Counted from the first letter of the stretch, positions 25,758-35,252 are shown. The stretch: 64,000 nucleotides of DNA from JAYPHU01 sp964611435 (GCA_964611435.1 CAZSXT010000006.1:1-64000), one strand, 5' to 3'. Notes: generated by a model from the letters alone, not told the origin. Program-made: numbers and translations.

Positions 25758-26806
25758 TGAGCAATGACTTACAGGATATGAAGGGCTTCATCGCCAAGGC
25801 GGCAAATGGAGAAATCTTGAGCGAAGAGGACGCAGAATCGGCGTTCAACATCATCATGTCGGGAGACGCAACACCGGCGCAGATCGGCGGATTTTTGATG
25901 GCGCTTCGGGTTCGCGGTGAATCCGTCTCGGAGATCACCGGTGCGGCCCGCGCCATGCGCGCCAAGATGCTGCATATCGAGGCCCCGGAGGATGCGATTG
26001 ATGTGGTCGGCACCGGCGGTGATGGTTCCGGCACCTATAATATCTCCACCGGCGCGGCGATTGTGGTCGCGGCCTGCGGTGTCCCGGTGGCTAAGCACGG
26101 CAACCGGGCGCTGTCCTCCAAGTCCGGCGCCGCCGACACATTGGGTGCTCTCGGCGTGAACACCGACGCGGACTTCGAATTGGTGAAAGAAGCCATTTGG
26201 GACGCGGGGATCGGATTCCTGATGGCGCCCCGGCATCACTCCGCCATGCGGCATGTGGCCGGCCCCAGGGTCGAACTGGCAACCCGGACGGTCTTTAACC
26301 TACTTGGCCCCATATGCAATCCATCTGCGGTCAAACGGCAGCTAACCGGCGTTTTTTCCAAAGATTGGGTCGAGCCGGTGGCGCAAACGCTGGCCCAGCT
26401 CGGCTGTGAAAAGGCTTGGGTCATGCACGGTTCCGATGGTACGGACGAATTGACCACGACCGGCCCGTCCTATGTGTCTTCTCTGGAAAATGGCCAGGTC
26501 GCCAATTTCGAGGTGAATCCCGCAGACGCCGGCCTGCCCGTGGCCAAAGCAGAAGATCTCAAAGGCGGGGACGCCGACTACAACGCCAATGCTGTGCATG
26601 CCATTCTTAATGGCGAGAAGAACCCTTACCGAGATGTGGTTCTCTATAACGCTTCTGCTGCGTTGATCGTCGCCGACAAGGCTGCGGATCTTAAAGCAGG
26701 TGTGGAAATCGCAGCAGACGCCATTGATAGCGGCAAGGCCAAGGCAACCCTGGCCAAATTGGTAGAGATCACCAACAGCCGCAACGAGGAAGAGGACGAC
26801 GACTAA
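25757..26806 (+). CDS. trpD: Anthranilate phosphoribosyltransferase
   Basis: Transfers phosphoribose from PRPP to anthranilate. The 349 residues contain the PRPP/Mg site DVVGTGGDGSGTYNIST, AKHGNRALSSKSGAADTLGA, MAPRHHSAMRHV for anthranilate binding, and VMHGSDGTDELTTTGPS. The C-terminus carries an acidic tail (NSRNEEEDDD) that is slightly longer than usual. It is coupled to trpG and followed by trpC after 2 bases, forming trpGDC. Confidence 0.97.
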   Translation: MSNDLQDMKGFIAKAANGEILSEEDAESAFNIIMSGDATPAQIGGFLMALRVRGESVSEITGAARAMRAKMLHIEAPEDAIDVVGTGGDGSGTYNISTGAAIVVAACGVPVAKHGNRALSSKSGAADTLGALGVNTDADFELVKEAIWDAGIGFLMAPRHHSAMRHVAGPRVELATRTVFNLLGPICNPSAVKRQLTGVFSKDWVEPVAQTLAQLGCEKAWVMHGSDGTDELTTTGPSYVSSLENGQVANFEVNPADAGLPVAKAEDLKGGDADYNANAVHAILNGEKNPYRDVVLYNASAALIVADKAADLKAGVEIAADAIDSGKAKATLAKLVEITNSRNEEEDDD

Positions 26807-26808
26807 CC

Positions 26809-27627
26809 ATGAGCGACGTGCTCACCAAAATCTGTGACGACACGCGCAAGCACGTGGCGGCGCAGAAGGCCAAAGTCTCCGAAGCCACGCTGATTGAGAC
26901 GGCAAAGAACCAGTTTCCCACACGTGGCTTTCGCAGCGATTTGCAAAAGGCCGTCGATAAAGGTCACTTCGGACTAATCGCCGAGATCAAAAAGGCCTCC
27001 CCCTCCAAAGGCCTGATCCGGGAAGATTTTCAGCCTGAACTTCTGGCCATTCAATATGAAGCCGGCGGGGCGACCTGTCTTTCCGTGCTGACCGATGAGC
27101 CCTATTTCCAGGGTCGAGACGACTATTTGATGGAAGCGCGTGGCGCGGTGGGTCTACCGGTGATCCGTAAGGATTTCATGGTGGACCCCTACCAGGTAGT
27201 TGAATCCCGGGCCATCGGTGCCGACTGCATTTTGGTAATCATGGCCGCTGTGGATGACGCCTTGGCGGCAGAGCTTAAATCGGCGGCAGACGACTGGGGC
27301 ATGGACGTATTGGTCGAGGTCCACAACGAAGAAGAAATGGAGCGTGCAAACGCCCTGTCACCGGCGCTTTTGGGCATCAACAACCGCAATCTCAAAACCC
27401 TGGAAGTAAACCTGTCGACCACGGAAACCTTGGCGCCCCTGGCCAATGTTCATAGCCTGCTGGTCAGCGAAAGCGGGCTTTATACCAACGACGATCTGCA
27501 ACGGATGTCCCGCGCGGGGATCAACTGTTTCCTGGTTGGTGAGTCATTAATGCGTCAGGAGAATGTGGCTCTTGCCGTGCAAAATCTCCTGGGCAGTTCC
27601 AAGGCCGAACAGTTGTCGGACGCCTAA
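26809..27627 (+). CDS. trpC: Indole-3-glycerol phosphate synthase
   Basis: Ring-closing step of tryptophan synthesis. The 272-residue TIM barrel shows AEIKKASPSKGLIREDF (catalytic Lys), LSVLTDEPYFQG, PVIRKDFMVDPYQV (catalytic Lys), VEVHNEEEMERA, GINNRNLKTLEV, and VSESGLYTNDDL. It is monofunctional, without a fused TrpF. It lies 2 bases after trpD and is followed by moaC, also after 2 bases, so tryptophan and molybdopterin genes share one transcript. trpF, trpB and trpA are not in the window. Confidence 0.97.
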   Translation: MSDVLTKICDDTRKHVAAQKAKVSEATLIETAKNQFPTRGFRSDLQKAVDKGHFGLIAEIKKASPSKGLIREDFQPELLAIQYEAGGATCLSVLTDEPYFQGRDDYLMEARGAVGLPVIRKDFMVDPYQVVESRAIGADCILVIMAAVDDALAAELKSAADDWGMDVLVEVHNEEEMERANALSPALLGINNRNLKTLEVNLSTTETLAPLANVHSLLVSESGLYTNDDLQRMSRAGINCFLVGESLMRQENVALAVQNLLGSSKAEQLSDA

Positions 27628-27629
27628 CG

Positions 27630-28106
27630 ATGAGTAAACTCACCCATCTGGATGCCGACGGTAATGCCGCCATGGTAGATGTATCCGACAAGGACGTAAC
27701 CGCGCGAACAGCAACGGCACAGGGCTCGGTCTATATGAAGCCGGAAACCCTGGCGCTGATCACAGCGGATGCCGTGAAGAAAGGCGATGTCCTCTCTGTT
27801 GCGCAACTGGCCGGCATTATGGGGGCGAAAAAAACGCCGGAACTGATCCCGCTTTGCCACCCGCTAAACCTATCGTCGATCAAGGTCGACCTGGTTTGCG
27901 ATCCGGACCGCAATGCTGTCGATATCACTGCCACGTGCAAGCTGGACGGCAAAACCGGCGTGGAGATGGAGGCCTTGACCGCTGTGTCTGTCGCGGCGCT
28001 TGCTGTTTATGACATGTGCAAGGCCGTCGATCGGGAGATGTGGCTCTCCGATATTCGCTTGGTCCATAAAGCCGGTGGCAAATCCGGCGAATTCACAGGG
28101 AATTAG
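27630..28106 (+). CDS. moaC: Cyclic pyranopterin monophosphate synthase
   Basis: Second step of molybdenum cofactor synthesis, closing the cyclic phosphate on the MoaA product. The 158 residues show the family signatures MVDVSDKDVTARTATAQG, KKTPELIPLCHPL, and GVEMEALTAVSVAALAVYDM with the catalytic Lys in MCKAVD. It ends SGEFTGN, the usual end. It is placed between trpC and moeA, a known alphaproteobacterial order. Confidence 0.97.
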   Translation: MSKLTHLDADGNAAMVDVSDKDVTARTATAQGSVYMKPETLALITADAVKKGDVLSVAQLAGIMGAKKTPELIPLCHPLNLSSIKVDLVCDPDRNAVDITATCKLDGKTGVEMEALTAVSVAALAVYDMCKAVDREMWLSDIRLVHKAGGKSGEFTGN

Positions 28107-28109
28107 GTC

Positions 28110-29336
28110 ATGGCCGAAGACATGTACGCCGGCATGATCTCCGTTGATGAAGCCTTCGAATTGGTGATGTCGGGTATTTCCGTGCTTGAAGCGGAGGAGA
28201 TCAGCGTCGCCGGGGGATTGGACCGGGTCTTGGCGGCAGATGTCGCCTCGCGGGTCACGCAGCCGCCAGACGCCATGTCCGCCATGGATGGCTATGCGGT
28301 CCGTGCCGAGGATGTGGCGACGGTTCCAGTGACGCTCACGCAAATCGGCGAATCCGCCGCCGGTAACGGCTTTGACGGCAAGATCGCCCCAGGCCAGACA
28401 GTGCGGATTTTTACCGGTGCCCCTCTACCCGAGGGCGCGGATGCTATCATCATTCAGGAAGACACGGATACCGACGGCGATCAGATCACCGTGCTGGAAG
28501 GCGTGGCTGCGGGCCGGTATGTACGCCCGGCCGGGTTGGACTTTGCCGAGGGCGAAGTTTTGCTAAAGTCCTCAAAACGGCTCAATTCAAGGGATATAGC
28601 GTTGATCTGCGCAATGAATGTGCCGTGGATCAGTGTCATGCGCCGGCCTCGCGTGGCGATCCTGTCCACCGGTGACGAGTTGGTCATGCCAGGCGAGCCT
28701 ATTGGGCCAAATCAGATTATAAGCTCGAACAGTATCGGTCTCAGCGCGTTTGTTGAGGCGGCGGGCGGCATCCCGATCAATCTGGGTATCGCCAAGGATA
28801 CGGCCGAGTCTCTGCGGAACAAGCTTCGGGGCATTGCCGGCGCAGACATGCTTGTCACAATCGGCGGCGCATCCGTCGGCGACTATGACCTGATCGAGAG
28901 TGTTTTGGGTAAGGAAGGCCTGGACATCAATTTCGGCAAAGTCGCCATGCGGCCCGGCAAGCCGCTCATCTTCGGCAAGATCTTGGGCATTCCCATGCTT
29001 GGGCTGCCTGGTAATCCGGTTTCCGCCGGGGTGACATCCACCCTCTTTCTCAAACCCGCAATAGACAAAATGCTGGGGTTTGACGCGGGCGCGGCCTCGC
29101 AAAGTTCAGCCCTGCTTGGCCGTGACCTGGACGAAAATGACCGACGGCAGGATTATTTACGCTCCACCTTAGAGGTTAATAGCGACGGCGAACTCGTCGC
29201 TACGCCATTTTCCAAACAAGACAGCTCCATGTTGGCGACGTTCAGCAAGGCCGATTGCCTGGTCATCCGTGCCCCTCATGCCCCAGCCATTAAGAAAGGC
29301 GGCAGGGTCTCCATCATTCGCCTCGATCCCGCCTAA
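28110..29336 (+). CDS. moeA: Molybdopterin molybdotransferase
   Basis: Inserts molybdate into adenylated molybdopterin. The 408 residues carry PPDAMSAMDGYAV, the TGAPLPEGADAIIIQED segment, ILSTGDELVMPGEPIGPNQI, the MoCF-like core TIGGASVGDYDL, and KPLIFGKILGIPMLGLPGNP. A C-terminal domain IV is present (to residue 408). It starts 3 bases after moaC. The operon seems to end here, as 211 bases with a LexA-controlled promoter separate it from lexA. Confidence 0.96.
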   Translation: MAEDMYAGMISVDEAFELVMSGISVLEAEEISVAGGLDRVLAADVASRVTQPPDAMSAMDGYAVRAEDVATVPVTLTQIGESAAGNGFDGKIAPGQTVRIFTGAPLPEGADAIIIQEDTDTDGDQITVLEGVAAGRYVRPAGLDFAEGEVLLKSSKRLNSRDIALICAMNVPWISVMRRPRVAILSTGDELVMPGEPIGPNQIISSNSIGLSAFVEAAGGIPINLGIAKDTAESLRNKLRGIAGADMLVTIGGASVGDYDLIESVLGKEGLDINFGKVAMRPGKPLIFGKILGIPMLGLPGNPVSAGVTSTLFLKPAIDKMLGFDAGAASQSSALLGRDLDENDRRQDYLRSTLEVNSDGELVATPFSKQDSSMLATFSKADCLVIRAPHAPAIKKGGRVSIIRLDPA

Positions 29337-29392
29337 ATCTACAATTTCCATTATTTTCTGAAAAAAAGTGCAGAAAATGGCGAGAAACACTC

Positions 29393-29421
29393 TTGACCCA
29401 AAATGAGAACCAAACTAGAAC
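29393..29421 (+). promoter_or_regulatory. lexA promoter with SOS box
   Basis: -35 TTGACC (29393-29398), 17-base spacer, -10 TAGAAC (29416-29421). The alphaproteobacterial LexA box GAAC-N7-GAAC lies at 29407-29421, overlapping the spacer and -10, so bound LexA would block RNA polymerase. A leader of about 120 bases follows with an inverted repeat GGCGTTT (29429-29435) / AAACGCC (29462-29468). Autorepression of lexA is expected. Confidence 0.85.
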
Positions 29422-29547
29422 ATATAAAGGCGTTTTGGTTTTATTCTATATTTAGTACGTCAAACGCCACGCGATGCTAAATCGTGATTGAAGTTTTAAA
29501 ACCGCTGAAGTTTGCCCTAAACGGCGCGGTTTATTAAGGGGACAGAG

Positions 29548-30231
29548 ATGCTCACCAAGAAACAATACCAACTCCTTATGTTTATCGACAAAAAACTGCG
29601 GGAGGATGGTGTTTCCCCTTCCTTTGACGAAATGAAAGACGCCCTCAATCTGAAATCGAAATCCGGTATTCACCGCTTGATCACGGGATTGGAAGAACGA
29701 AAGTTCATCCGTCGTCTACCCCATCGCGCCCGTGCGCTCGAAGTGCTGAAGCTTCCGGAAAACGCAAAGCCCGATATTGCTCCCGGTTTCCGTCCCACGG
29801 TTGTTGCCGGCGGAGCTGGTCAACGTAAAACACCGGAACCGGCAAATGATATGGTCGAACTGCCGATGATGGGTAAGATCGCCGCCGGTACGCCGATTGA
29901 ATCCCTGCGCGACCCCAGCGCCAGTGTGGCCATTCCGCCGACCATGCTGGGGCGCGGTGATCATTATGCCCTTGAAATTGATGGTGATTCCATGATCGAG
30001 GCCGGAATCAATGATGGCGATACAGTGGTGATCCAACAATGCGACACGGCCGAGAATGGCGCGATTGTTGTGGCTTTGGTCGACGGCCAGGAAGCAACGC
30101 TTAAGCGTCTGCGCCGTAAGGGCGATTCCATCGCCTTGGAACCTGCCAACAAGGACTATGAGACGCAAATTTATGGTCCTAACCGGGTCACTGTCCAAGG
30201 CCGGCTCGTGGGCCTGTTCCGGCAATACTAA
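29548..30231 (+). CDS. lexA: SOS repressor LexA
   Basis: Repressor of the DNA-damage response, 227 residues. N-terminal winged helix (1-65; LTKKQYQLLMFIDKKLREDG, SFDEMKDALNLKSKSGIHRL), a linker, and an S24 peptidase domain. The self-cleavage site is A113-G114 in KIAAGTPIE; the catalytic pair is S148 in IDGDSMIEAG and K186 in EATLKRLRR. Shine-Dalgarno AAGGGGA precedes the ATG. Its own SOS box lies about 130 bases upstream. It converges on comEC; no clear terminator is seen in the 42 bases between them. Confidence 0.98.
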   Translation: MLTKKQYQLLMFIDKKLREDGVSPSFDEMKDALNLKSKSGIHRLITGLEERKFIRRLPHRARALEVLKLPENAKPDIAPGFRPTVVAGGAGQRKTPEPANDMVELPMMGKIAAGTPIESLRDPSASVAIPPTMLGRGDHYALEIDGDSMIEAGINDGDTVVIQQCDTAENGAIVVALVDGQEATLKRLRRKGDSIALEPANKDYETQIYGPNRVTVQGRLVGLFRQY

Positions 30232-30273
30232 TCCGACCTATTTCGGCTGTAATACCCACGGACGGTCGCCCCG

Positions 30274-32313
30274 CTACTCATTCACTGATTTCACGATCGG
30301 TTTGCCACCTGTCAGCCATATGGCATGCGCGCCATTCCGCCACAGATCGAACCGGTCGATGACCGTGATCGCCGACGGACATGCCCACGGCACGGGCGTT
30401 GCGCTGACAACGATATCCACCTGCCGGCAATTCTCTCTTAATGCCGCATCCTCGGTGACCAGGGCAATTCGCTGGCCAAGTTTTGTCATAACACATCCGA
30501 CCGCGTCGCAATGAAGGTTAAGATCGGCTACGGGGCTGGTTTTCCCAAAACCGCCGGCTTCTCTCGCCTCGAACCCGGCGCGCCGCACCCAGTTGCCGCT
30601 GGTAAATTTGGCTTTCGTTTTTGACGAGAGATACATCGATCCGCCGCTATCGATCACGGCAAACAACTTGCCCGAACCACCCACGATAAGGTCAGGTTGC
30701 CTGACAAGTGGAATGGTCAGCAAGCCGGCCATAATCGGCACAATTCCCAAATAACGCCACCGGCGGCGCCAGAGGCATAGCCACAACCCGCCGAGCGCCA
30801 CCAAGATCAGACCATAGGTTGGCATGGCCGGCAGATGCAGAACTGAAAAATCCAGAGAGGCGGTTTCGCGGGCAATCGACATGACGAGGTCAATGCCCTT
30901 GCCCATCGGGATCAACGCCATATTTTCCAAACCAAAGGGCATTAATAGGAACGCCCCGATTGCCCAAGGCATGATCCATAGCCCGGTCACCGGAACGGCA
31001 ATCGCATTGGCGAGCAATCCAGCCACCGCCACACGGTTGAAGTGATAGAGAGCAAAGGGAGCCGTCGCGAGACTAGCGATCAAGCTGGTCAGCATGATGC
31101 CGCCCAGATACAGAAAAAGCCAAGCAGGCGGGGAACGCAGCCCCCTCCCCTCCACAAGGCTTCGATCCCGCCAGCTTTCATAGACTGCGATCAACGCGAT
31201 CACGGCGGCAAACGAAAGCTGGAAACTCGGGCCGAGCACGGCTTCGGGACTGAGCAGCAAAACCACGAGCGCCGCCCAGGCTACCAGACGCATGGAAATA
31301 CCTTCCCTGTCCAGGATTACGGCGACCAACACCAGACCAATCATGATGAATGCCCTTTGCGTCGGAATTGTCGCGCCGGCGACCAGGGCGTAGGCGAAGG
31401 CCGCGAGGATGGCAACGGCCGAGGCCCATTTCTTGACAGGGTAGCGCAGCGCCAAGGGCGGAATGACGATCAAACCTCTTCGTACCAACAGTAATATCAA
31501 TCCGGCAATCAGTCCGACATGTAGGCCGGAAATCGCCAAAAGGTGCGCCAAGCCTGCCTTGCGAAAATCCTCGAGCACGTGTTCAGGGATGGCGTACCGG
31601 TCCCCTGTCATAAGCGCTGCGGCAACCGCACCCGCTTGGCCATCAATGGCGGATCTTATGCGCACCGAGAGATTTTGACGAAGTTTGTTCAAGCGAGCGG
31701 TCAAATCGAAAGCCGTGGTGGAAGAGGACAGTTTTTCCAGTTTCCCTAGGGCAAACCCGGTTGCGCCGATGCCCTGGAAATACAAATGCCGTTGAAAATC
31801 GAACGCGCCTGGCGCGGAAGGTGGTGGCGGCGGCGTGATCACTGCGCGAACCGTCACCCAATCCCCCGGCTGAAAACTCTCCAAAGGCTCCCTCACTTGT
31901 AGGCGAACTCGGTCCGGCATTTTGTCCGCCCGGACTCTGGTAGAGCGAGCGTTATCCAGAACAACTCGTCCGCCTTTGGGGCGAATATCAATCTTTGTGA
32001 TCTGTCCCGTGATGGCGCCGGGCGGTGATCTTTCGGCCAGAACGGTATGTTCAACAGAAATGGTCGCTAACTGGGCCACGAAGATGCCGCCGGATACCAA
32101 TGCTACAGCCAGACCTATCGTCCGAAGTCGTTGCACATGGCGTCGCGTAATCACGACGAGTCCAGTTCCAAGACCAGTTAACCCGGCTAACACCCAGAAA
32201 GGTGGTTCGGCTGGTAATCCGAAGTAAGCGCCGACGCCACAGCCAAGGCAAACGGGGATCCACAACGGCCACCTGACCCGCTCGCGCAACAGATTAGACA
32301 TGAGAAATTTCAT
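30274..32313 (-). CDS. comEC: ComEC/Rec2-family DNA uptake channel
   Basis: Predicted inner-membrane channel for single-stranded DNA in natural transformation, 679 residues. N-terminal DUF4131-type region with membrane helices and an OB-like soluble part (to about 190), then the competence domain with GDRYAIPEHVLEDFRKAGLA and HLLAISGLHVGLIAGLI, about ten membrane helices, and a C-terminal beta-lactamase-like remnant (about 540-679). The latter lacks the H-x-H-x-D-H zinc motif, as in many alphaproteobacterial ComEC proteins. A second possible ATG lies 12 bases downstream of the chosen one. No other competence gene is in the window. Confidence 0.92.
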   Translation of the reverse strand: MKFLMSNLLRERVRWPLWIPVCLGCGVGAYFGLPAEPPFWVLAGLTGLGTGLVVITRRHVQRLRTIGLAVALVSGGIFVAQLATISVEHTVLAERSPPGAITGQITKIDIRPKGGRVVLDNARSTRVRADKMPDRVRLQVREPLESFQPGDWVTVRAVITPPPPPSAPGAFDFQRHLYFQGIGATGFALGKLEKLSSSTTAFDLTARLNKLRQNLSVRIRSAIDGQAGAVAAALMTGDRYAIPEHVLEDFRKAGLAHLLAISGLHVGLIAGLILLLVRRGLIVIPPLALRYPVKKWASAVAILAAFAYALVAGATIPTQRAFIMIGLVLVAVILDREGISMRLVAWAALVVLLLSPEAVLGPSFQLSFAAVIALIAVYESWRDRSLVEGRGLRSPPAWLFLYLGGIMLTSLIASLATAPFALYHFNRVAVAGLLANAIAVPVTGLWIMPWAIGAFLLMPFGLENMALIPMGKGIDLVMSIARETASLDFSVLHLPAMPTYGLILVALGGLWLCLWRRRWRYLGIVPIMAGLLTIPLVRQPDLIVGGSGKLFAVIDSGGSMYLSSKTKAKFTSGNWVRRAGFEAREAGGFGKTSPVADLNLHCDAVGCVMTKLGQRIALVTEDAALRENCRQVDIVVSATPVPWACPSAITVIDRFDLWRNGAHAIWLTGGKPIVKSVNE

Positions 32314-32338
32314 GCCGGAATGTTACGACCATTTGGCG

Positions 32339-32399
32339 TATAATATAAATACATTTCTATTTTTAGAGGGCCAGTGACAGACGGAGGATCACCATGTAA
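32339..32399 (+). promoter_or_regulatory. gltX leader: TATAAT box and ATG-TAA start-stop site
   Basis: A perfect TATAAT is at 32339-32344, without a convincing -35. Downstream, GGAGG (32383-32387) is followed after 6 bases by ATG (32394-32396) and immediately TAA (32397-32399), a minimal start-stop reading frame. The true gltX start, 57 bases later, has no clear Shine-Dalgarno. The stretch between is a T/A run. Any regulatory role is inferred. Confidence 0.4.
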
Positions 32400-32455
32400 A
32401 CTGCCCTTCCTCAAATATTTTTTTTAATAATTTCAATTAGTTATAGGCGCTGCGT

Positions 32456-33871
32456 ATGGTCGTCACACGATTTGCCCCCTCCCCGACGGGCTTTTTACAT
32501 ATTGGTGGTGCGCGTACGGCTTTGTTCAATTGGCTTTATGCCCGTCACTGCGGCGGCCAATTTTTGCTTCGTATCGAAGATACGGATCGTCAGCGCTCTA
32601 CAGATGAAGCAGTCGATGCTATTTTTGCCGGAATGAAGTGGCTTGGCCTTGATTGGGACGGCGATGCCATTTCTCAGTTTGATCGTAAAGACCGCCATGT
32701 GGAGGTCGCGCACCAGCTGCTGGACAGCGGTAACGCCTATCGTTGTTATTGCACCCCCGAAGAACTTACGGAGATGCGAGAAGCGGCACTTAAAGAAGGC
32801 CGGCCCAGCCTGTACAACGGACGTTGGCGGGACCGTGATCCGAGTGAGGCGCCCGCCGGTGTTGACCCGGTAATACGGCTGAAGGCCCCCAAGGACGGTG
32901 AAACCATAATAAATGACCTGATCCAAGGCGACGTGAGTGTCGGGCACGACCAGATCGATGACATGGTCCTGCTTCGGAGCGACGGCACGCCGACTTACAT
33001 GCTCGCGGTCGTGGTGGACGACCATGATATGGCCATTACCCATGTGATCCGCGGAGATGATCATCTGACCAATACATTCCGGCAGATTCAAATTTATAAA
33101 GCGATGGATTGGGATATACCGGAAATGGCGCACATGCCTTTGCTACATGGAGATGACGGTAAGAAACTTTCCAAACGACATGGCGCCTTGGGTGTCGAAG
33201 CCTACCGGGACATGGGTTTTCTGCCTGAGGCCGTGAACAATTATCTGCTGCGCCTGGGCTGGTCTCATGGCGATGATGAAATCATCTCCCGGGATCAGGC
33301 AATAGAGTGGTTTGACGTCGCAGATGTCGGACGCGGCGCGGCACGGTTTGACTTGGATAAATTGACCAATCTGAACGGTCATTACATCAGAGAATGTGAC
33401 AATGTGCGGTTGACGGAACTGGTATTAGGACATCTACGGGCTGATCCTGAGGTTGCACTCTCGGACGAAGCCGAACCGCGGCTTTTAAACGGAATGACGG
33501 AATTAAAAGATAGAGCGAAGAATATTCTAGAACTATCTGATAATGCTAAGATATATGCGATTGAACGCCCCCTTCCTTTTGATCAAAAAGCATTAAAATT
33601 GCTTGACGAGATGGGCCTTGGCGTGGTCGAAATGATGCGCTCCAAATTGGCGAATTTGCCAGACTGGACAAAAGAGACTGTCGAACAGGCTGCAAGAAGC
33701 GCCGCGACGGAAAGGGACCTGGGTTTCGGCAAAATCGCACAGCCACTTAGAGCGGCATTGTGCGGTACGACAGTCTCACCTGGCATCTTTGACGTGTTGT
33801 ATGTCTTGGGCCGAGACGAATCTCTTGCCCGGCTACAAGATGCGCTGGAAATGGATCGTCGAAGCGAATAG
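32456..33871 (+). CDS. gltX: Glutamyl-tRNA synthetase
   Basis: Charges tRNA-Glu, and in organisms lacking GlnRS also tRNA-Gln. The 471 residues show the class I HIGH-type motif PSPTGFLHIGGARTALFNW near residue 8, the LRIEDTDRQRS segment, and the KMSKS-equivalent KKLSKRHG near 240, followed by the C-terminal anticodon-binding helices. The zinc-type segment YRCYCTPEEL is present. The gene order lexA-comEC-gltX-gltA is common in Rhodospirillales relatives. GltX would also bear on tRNA-dependent amidation and haem synthesis, but none of those genes is here. Confidence 0.97.
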   Translation: MVVTRFAPSPTGFLHIGGARTALFNWLYARHCGGQFLLRIEDTDRQRSTDEAVDAIFAGMKWLGLDWDGDAISQFDRKDRHVEVAHQLLDSGNAYRCYCTPEELTEMREAALKEGRPSLYNGRWRDRDPSEAPAGVDPVIRLKAPKDGETIINDLIQGDVSVGHDQIDDMVLLRSDGTPTYMLAVVVDDHDMAITHVIRGDDHLTNTFRQIQIYKAMDWDIPEMAHMPLLHGDDGKKLSKRHGALGVEAYRDMGFLPEAVNNYLLRLGWSHGDDEIISRDQAIEWFDVADVGRGAARFDLDKLTNLNGHYIRECDNVRLTELVLGHLRADPEVALSDEAEPRLLNGMTELKDRAKNILELSDNAKIYAIERPLPFDQKALKLLDEMGLGVVEMMRSKLANLPDWTKETVEQAARSAATERDLGFGKIAQPLRAALCGTTVSPGIFDVLYVLGRDESLARLQDALEMDRRSE

Positions 33872-33917
33872 TTTACGGCGCGAGACGGAAATACCCACGA
33901 GGGGAAAGGGAAAAAAG

Positions 33918-35234
33918 ATGAACGATAAATCCGGCAAGAACGATTACACATTTACCCTGACAAACAACCAGACCGGCGACGCCTTTGAATTGCCGGTATT
34001 GCACGCCGCCGTTGGCCCCAACGTCATCGACGTCCGAAAGTTGTATGCCGATACAGACCATTTCACCTACGATCCTGGTTATACCTCCACTGGCTCCTGT
34101 GAATCCAGAATCACCTATATCGATGGCGATGAGGGGGTGTTGCTGTATCGCGGTTATCCGATCGCGGACTTAGCCGAATATTCTGATTATCCCGAAGTTT
34201 GCTATCTCTTGCTGTATGGAGAGCTTCCCAATCAGCAGGAAAGCGAAAAATTCAAGCACGACATCACCTATCATACGATGCTGCACGAACAAATTAATAC
34301 GTTCTATCGCGGTTTCCGGCGGGACTCACACCCGATGGCTATCATGTGCGGTGTTGTTGGCGCCCTTTCCGCTTTCTATCACGATAGTCTGGATATCAAC
34401 GACCCGCAGCACCGAATGGTCGCTTCATTTCGAATGATCGCTAAAATCCCGACGATTGCAGCGATGGCCTACAAATATTCTATCGGCCAGCCGTTTATCT
34501 CGCCTCGCAATGATCTCAGCTACGCCGAAAACTTCCTGCACATGATGTTCGCGACGCCGGCAGAGGACTATGTGGTCAGCGACACCCTCGCCAAGGCCAT
34601 GGACCGTATCCTCATTCTGCACGCAGACCATGAACAAAACGCCTCGACCTCCACTGTGCGTCTGGCGGGATCTTCTGGCGCGAACCCGTTTGCCTGTATC
34701 GCTGCTGGTATCGCCTCACTCTGGGGACCGGCACACGGCGGTGCGAATGAGGCTGTGTTGAATATGCTCGAGGAAATCGGCGACATGAGCCGTATTCCCG
34801 AGTACGTCAAGAAGGCCAAGGACAAGGATGATCCATTCCGCCTGATGGGTTTCGGACACCGGGTCTACAAGAATTTCGATCCTCGGGCCAAAGTCATGCA
34901 GCAGACCTGCCACGAGGTGTTGGAGGAACTCGGAATCACAGACGAGCCGCTTCTCGACCTGGCGATGGAGCTGGAGAGGATCGCTTTGGAGGACGAATAC
35001 TTCGTAGAGAAGAAGCTTTATCCCAATGTCGATTTCTATTCTGGCATTATTTTCAAAGCCTTAGGCATCCCAACGTCCATGTTTACGGTGCTCTTCGCCG
35101 TCGCTCGAACGGTCGGCTGGATCGCCCAATGGAACGAAATGGTCGAAGATCCGAGCCAGCGCATCGGTCGACCCCGTCAGCTCTATTTAGGCCCGACGGA
35201 ACGTCCGTTCGTTCAATTGAAAGACCGGAAATAA
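33918..35234 (+). CDS. gltA: Citrate synthase (type II)
   Basis: Condenses acetyl-CoA with oxaloacetate; it uses the product of the PDH complex encoded at the left of the window. The start ATG at 33918 follows AGGGGAAAGGG and gives 438 residues; the longer frame from 33789 overlaps gltX. Visible family features are the N-terminal beta domain typical of the NADH-sensitive hexameric type, SVYLLLYG-like YLLLYGELP, DHEQNASTSTVR with catalytic His, GPAHGGANEA, and FGHRVYKNFDPRA with the catalytic Asp region later. A strong terminator follows. Confidence 0.97.
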   Translation: MNDKSGKNDYTFTLTNNQTGDAFELPVLHAAVGPNVIDVRKLYADTDHFTYDPGYTSTGSCESRITYIDGDEGVLLYRGYPIADLAEYSDYPEVCYLLLYGELPNQQESEKFKHDITYHTMLHEQINTFYRGFRRDSHPMAIMCGVVGALSAFYHDSLDINDPQHRMVASFRMIAKIPTIAAMAYKYSIGQPFISPRNDLSYAENFLHMMFATPAEDYVVSDTLAKAMDRILILHADHEQNASTSTVRLAGSSGANPFACIAAGIASLWGPAHGGANEAVLNMLEEIGDMSRIPEYVKKAKDKDDPFRLMGFGHRVYKNFDPRAKVMQQTCHEVLEELGITDEPLLDLAMELERIALEDEYFVEKKLYPNVDFYSGIIFKALGIPTSMFTVLFAVARTVGWIAQWNEMVEDPSQRIGRPRQLYLGPTERPFVQLKDRK

Positions 35235-35252
35235 TTCTCCGATTCGAAACGC

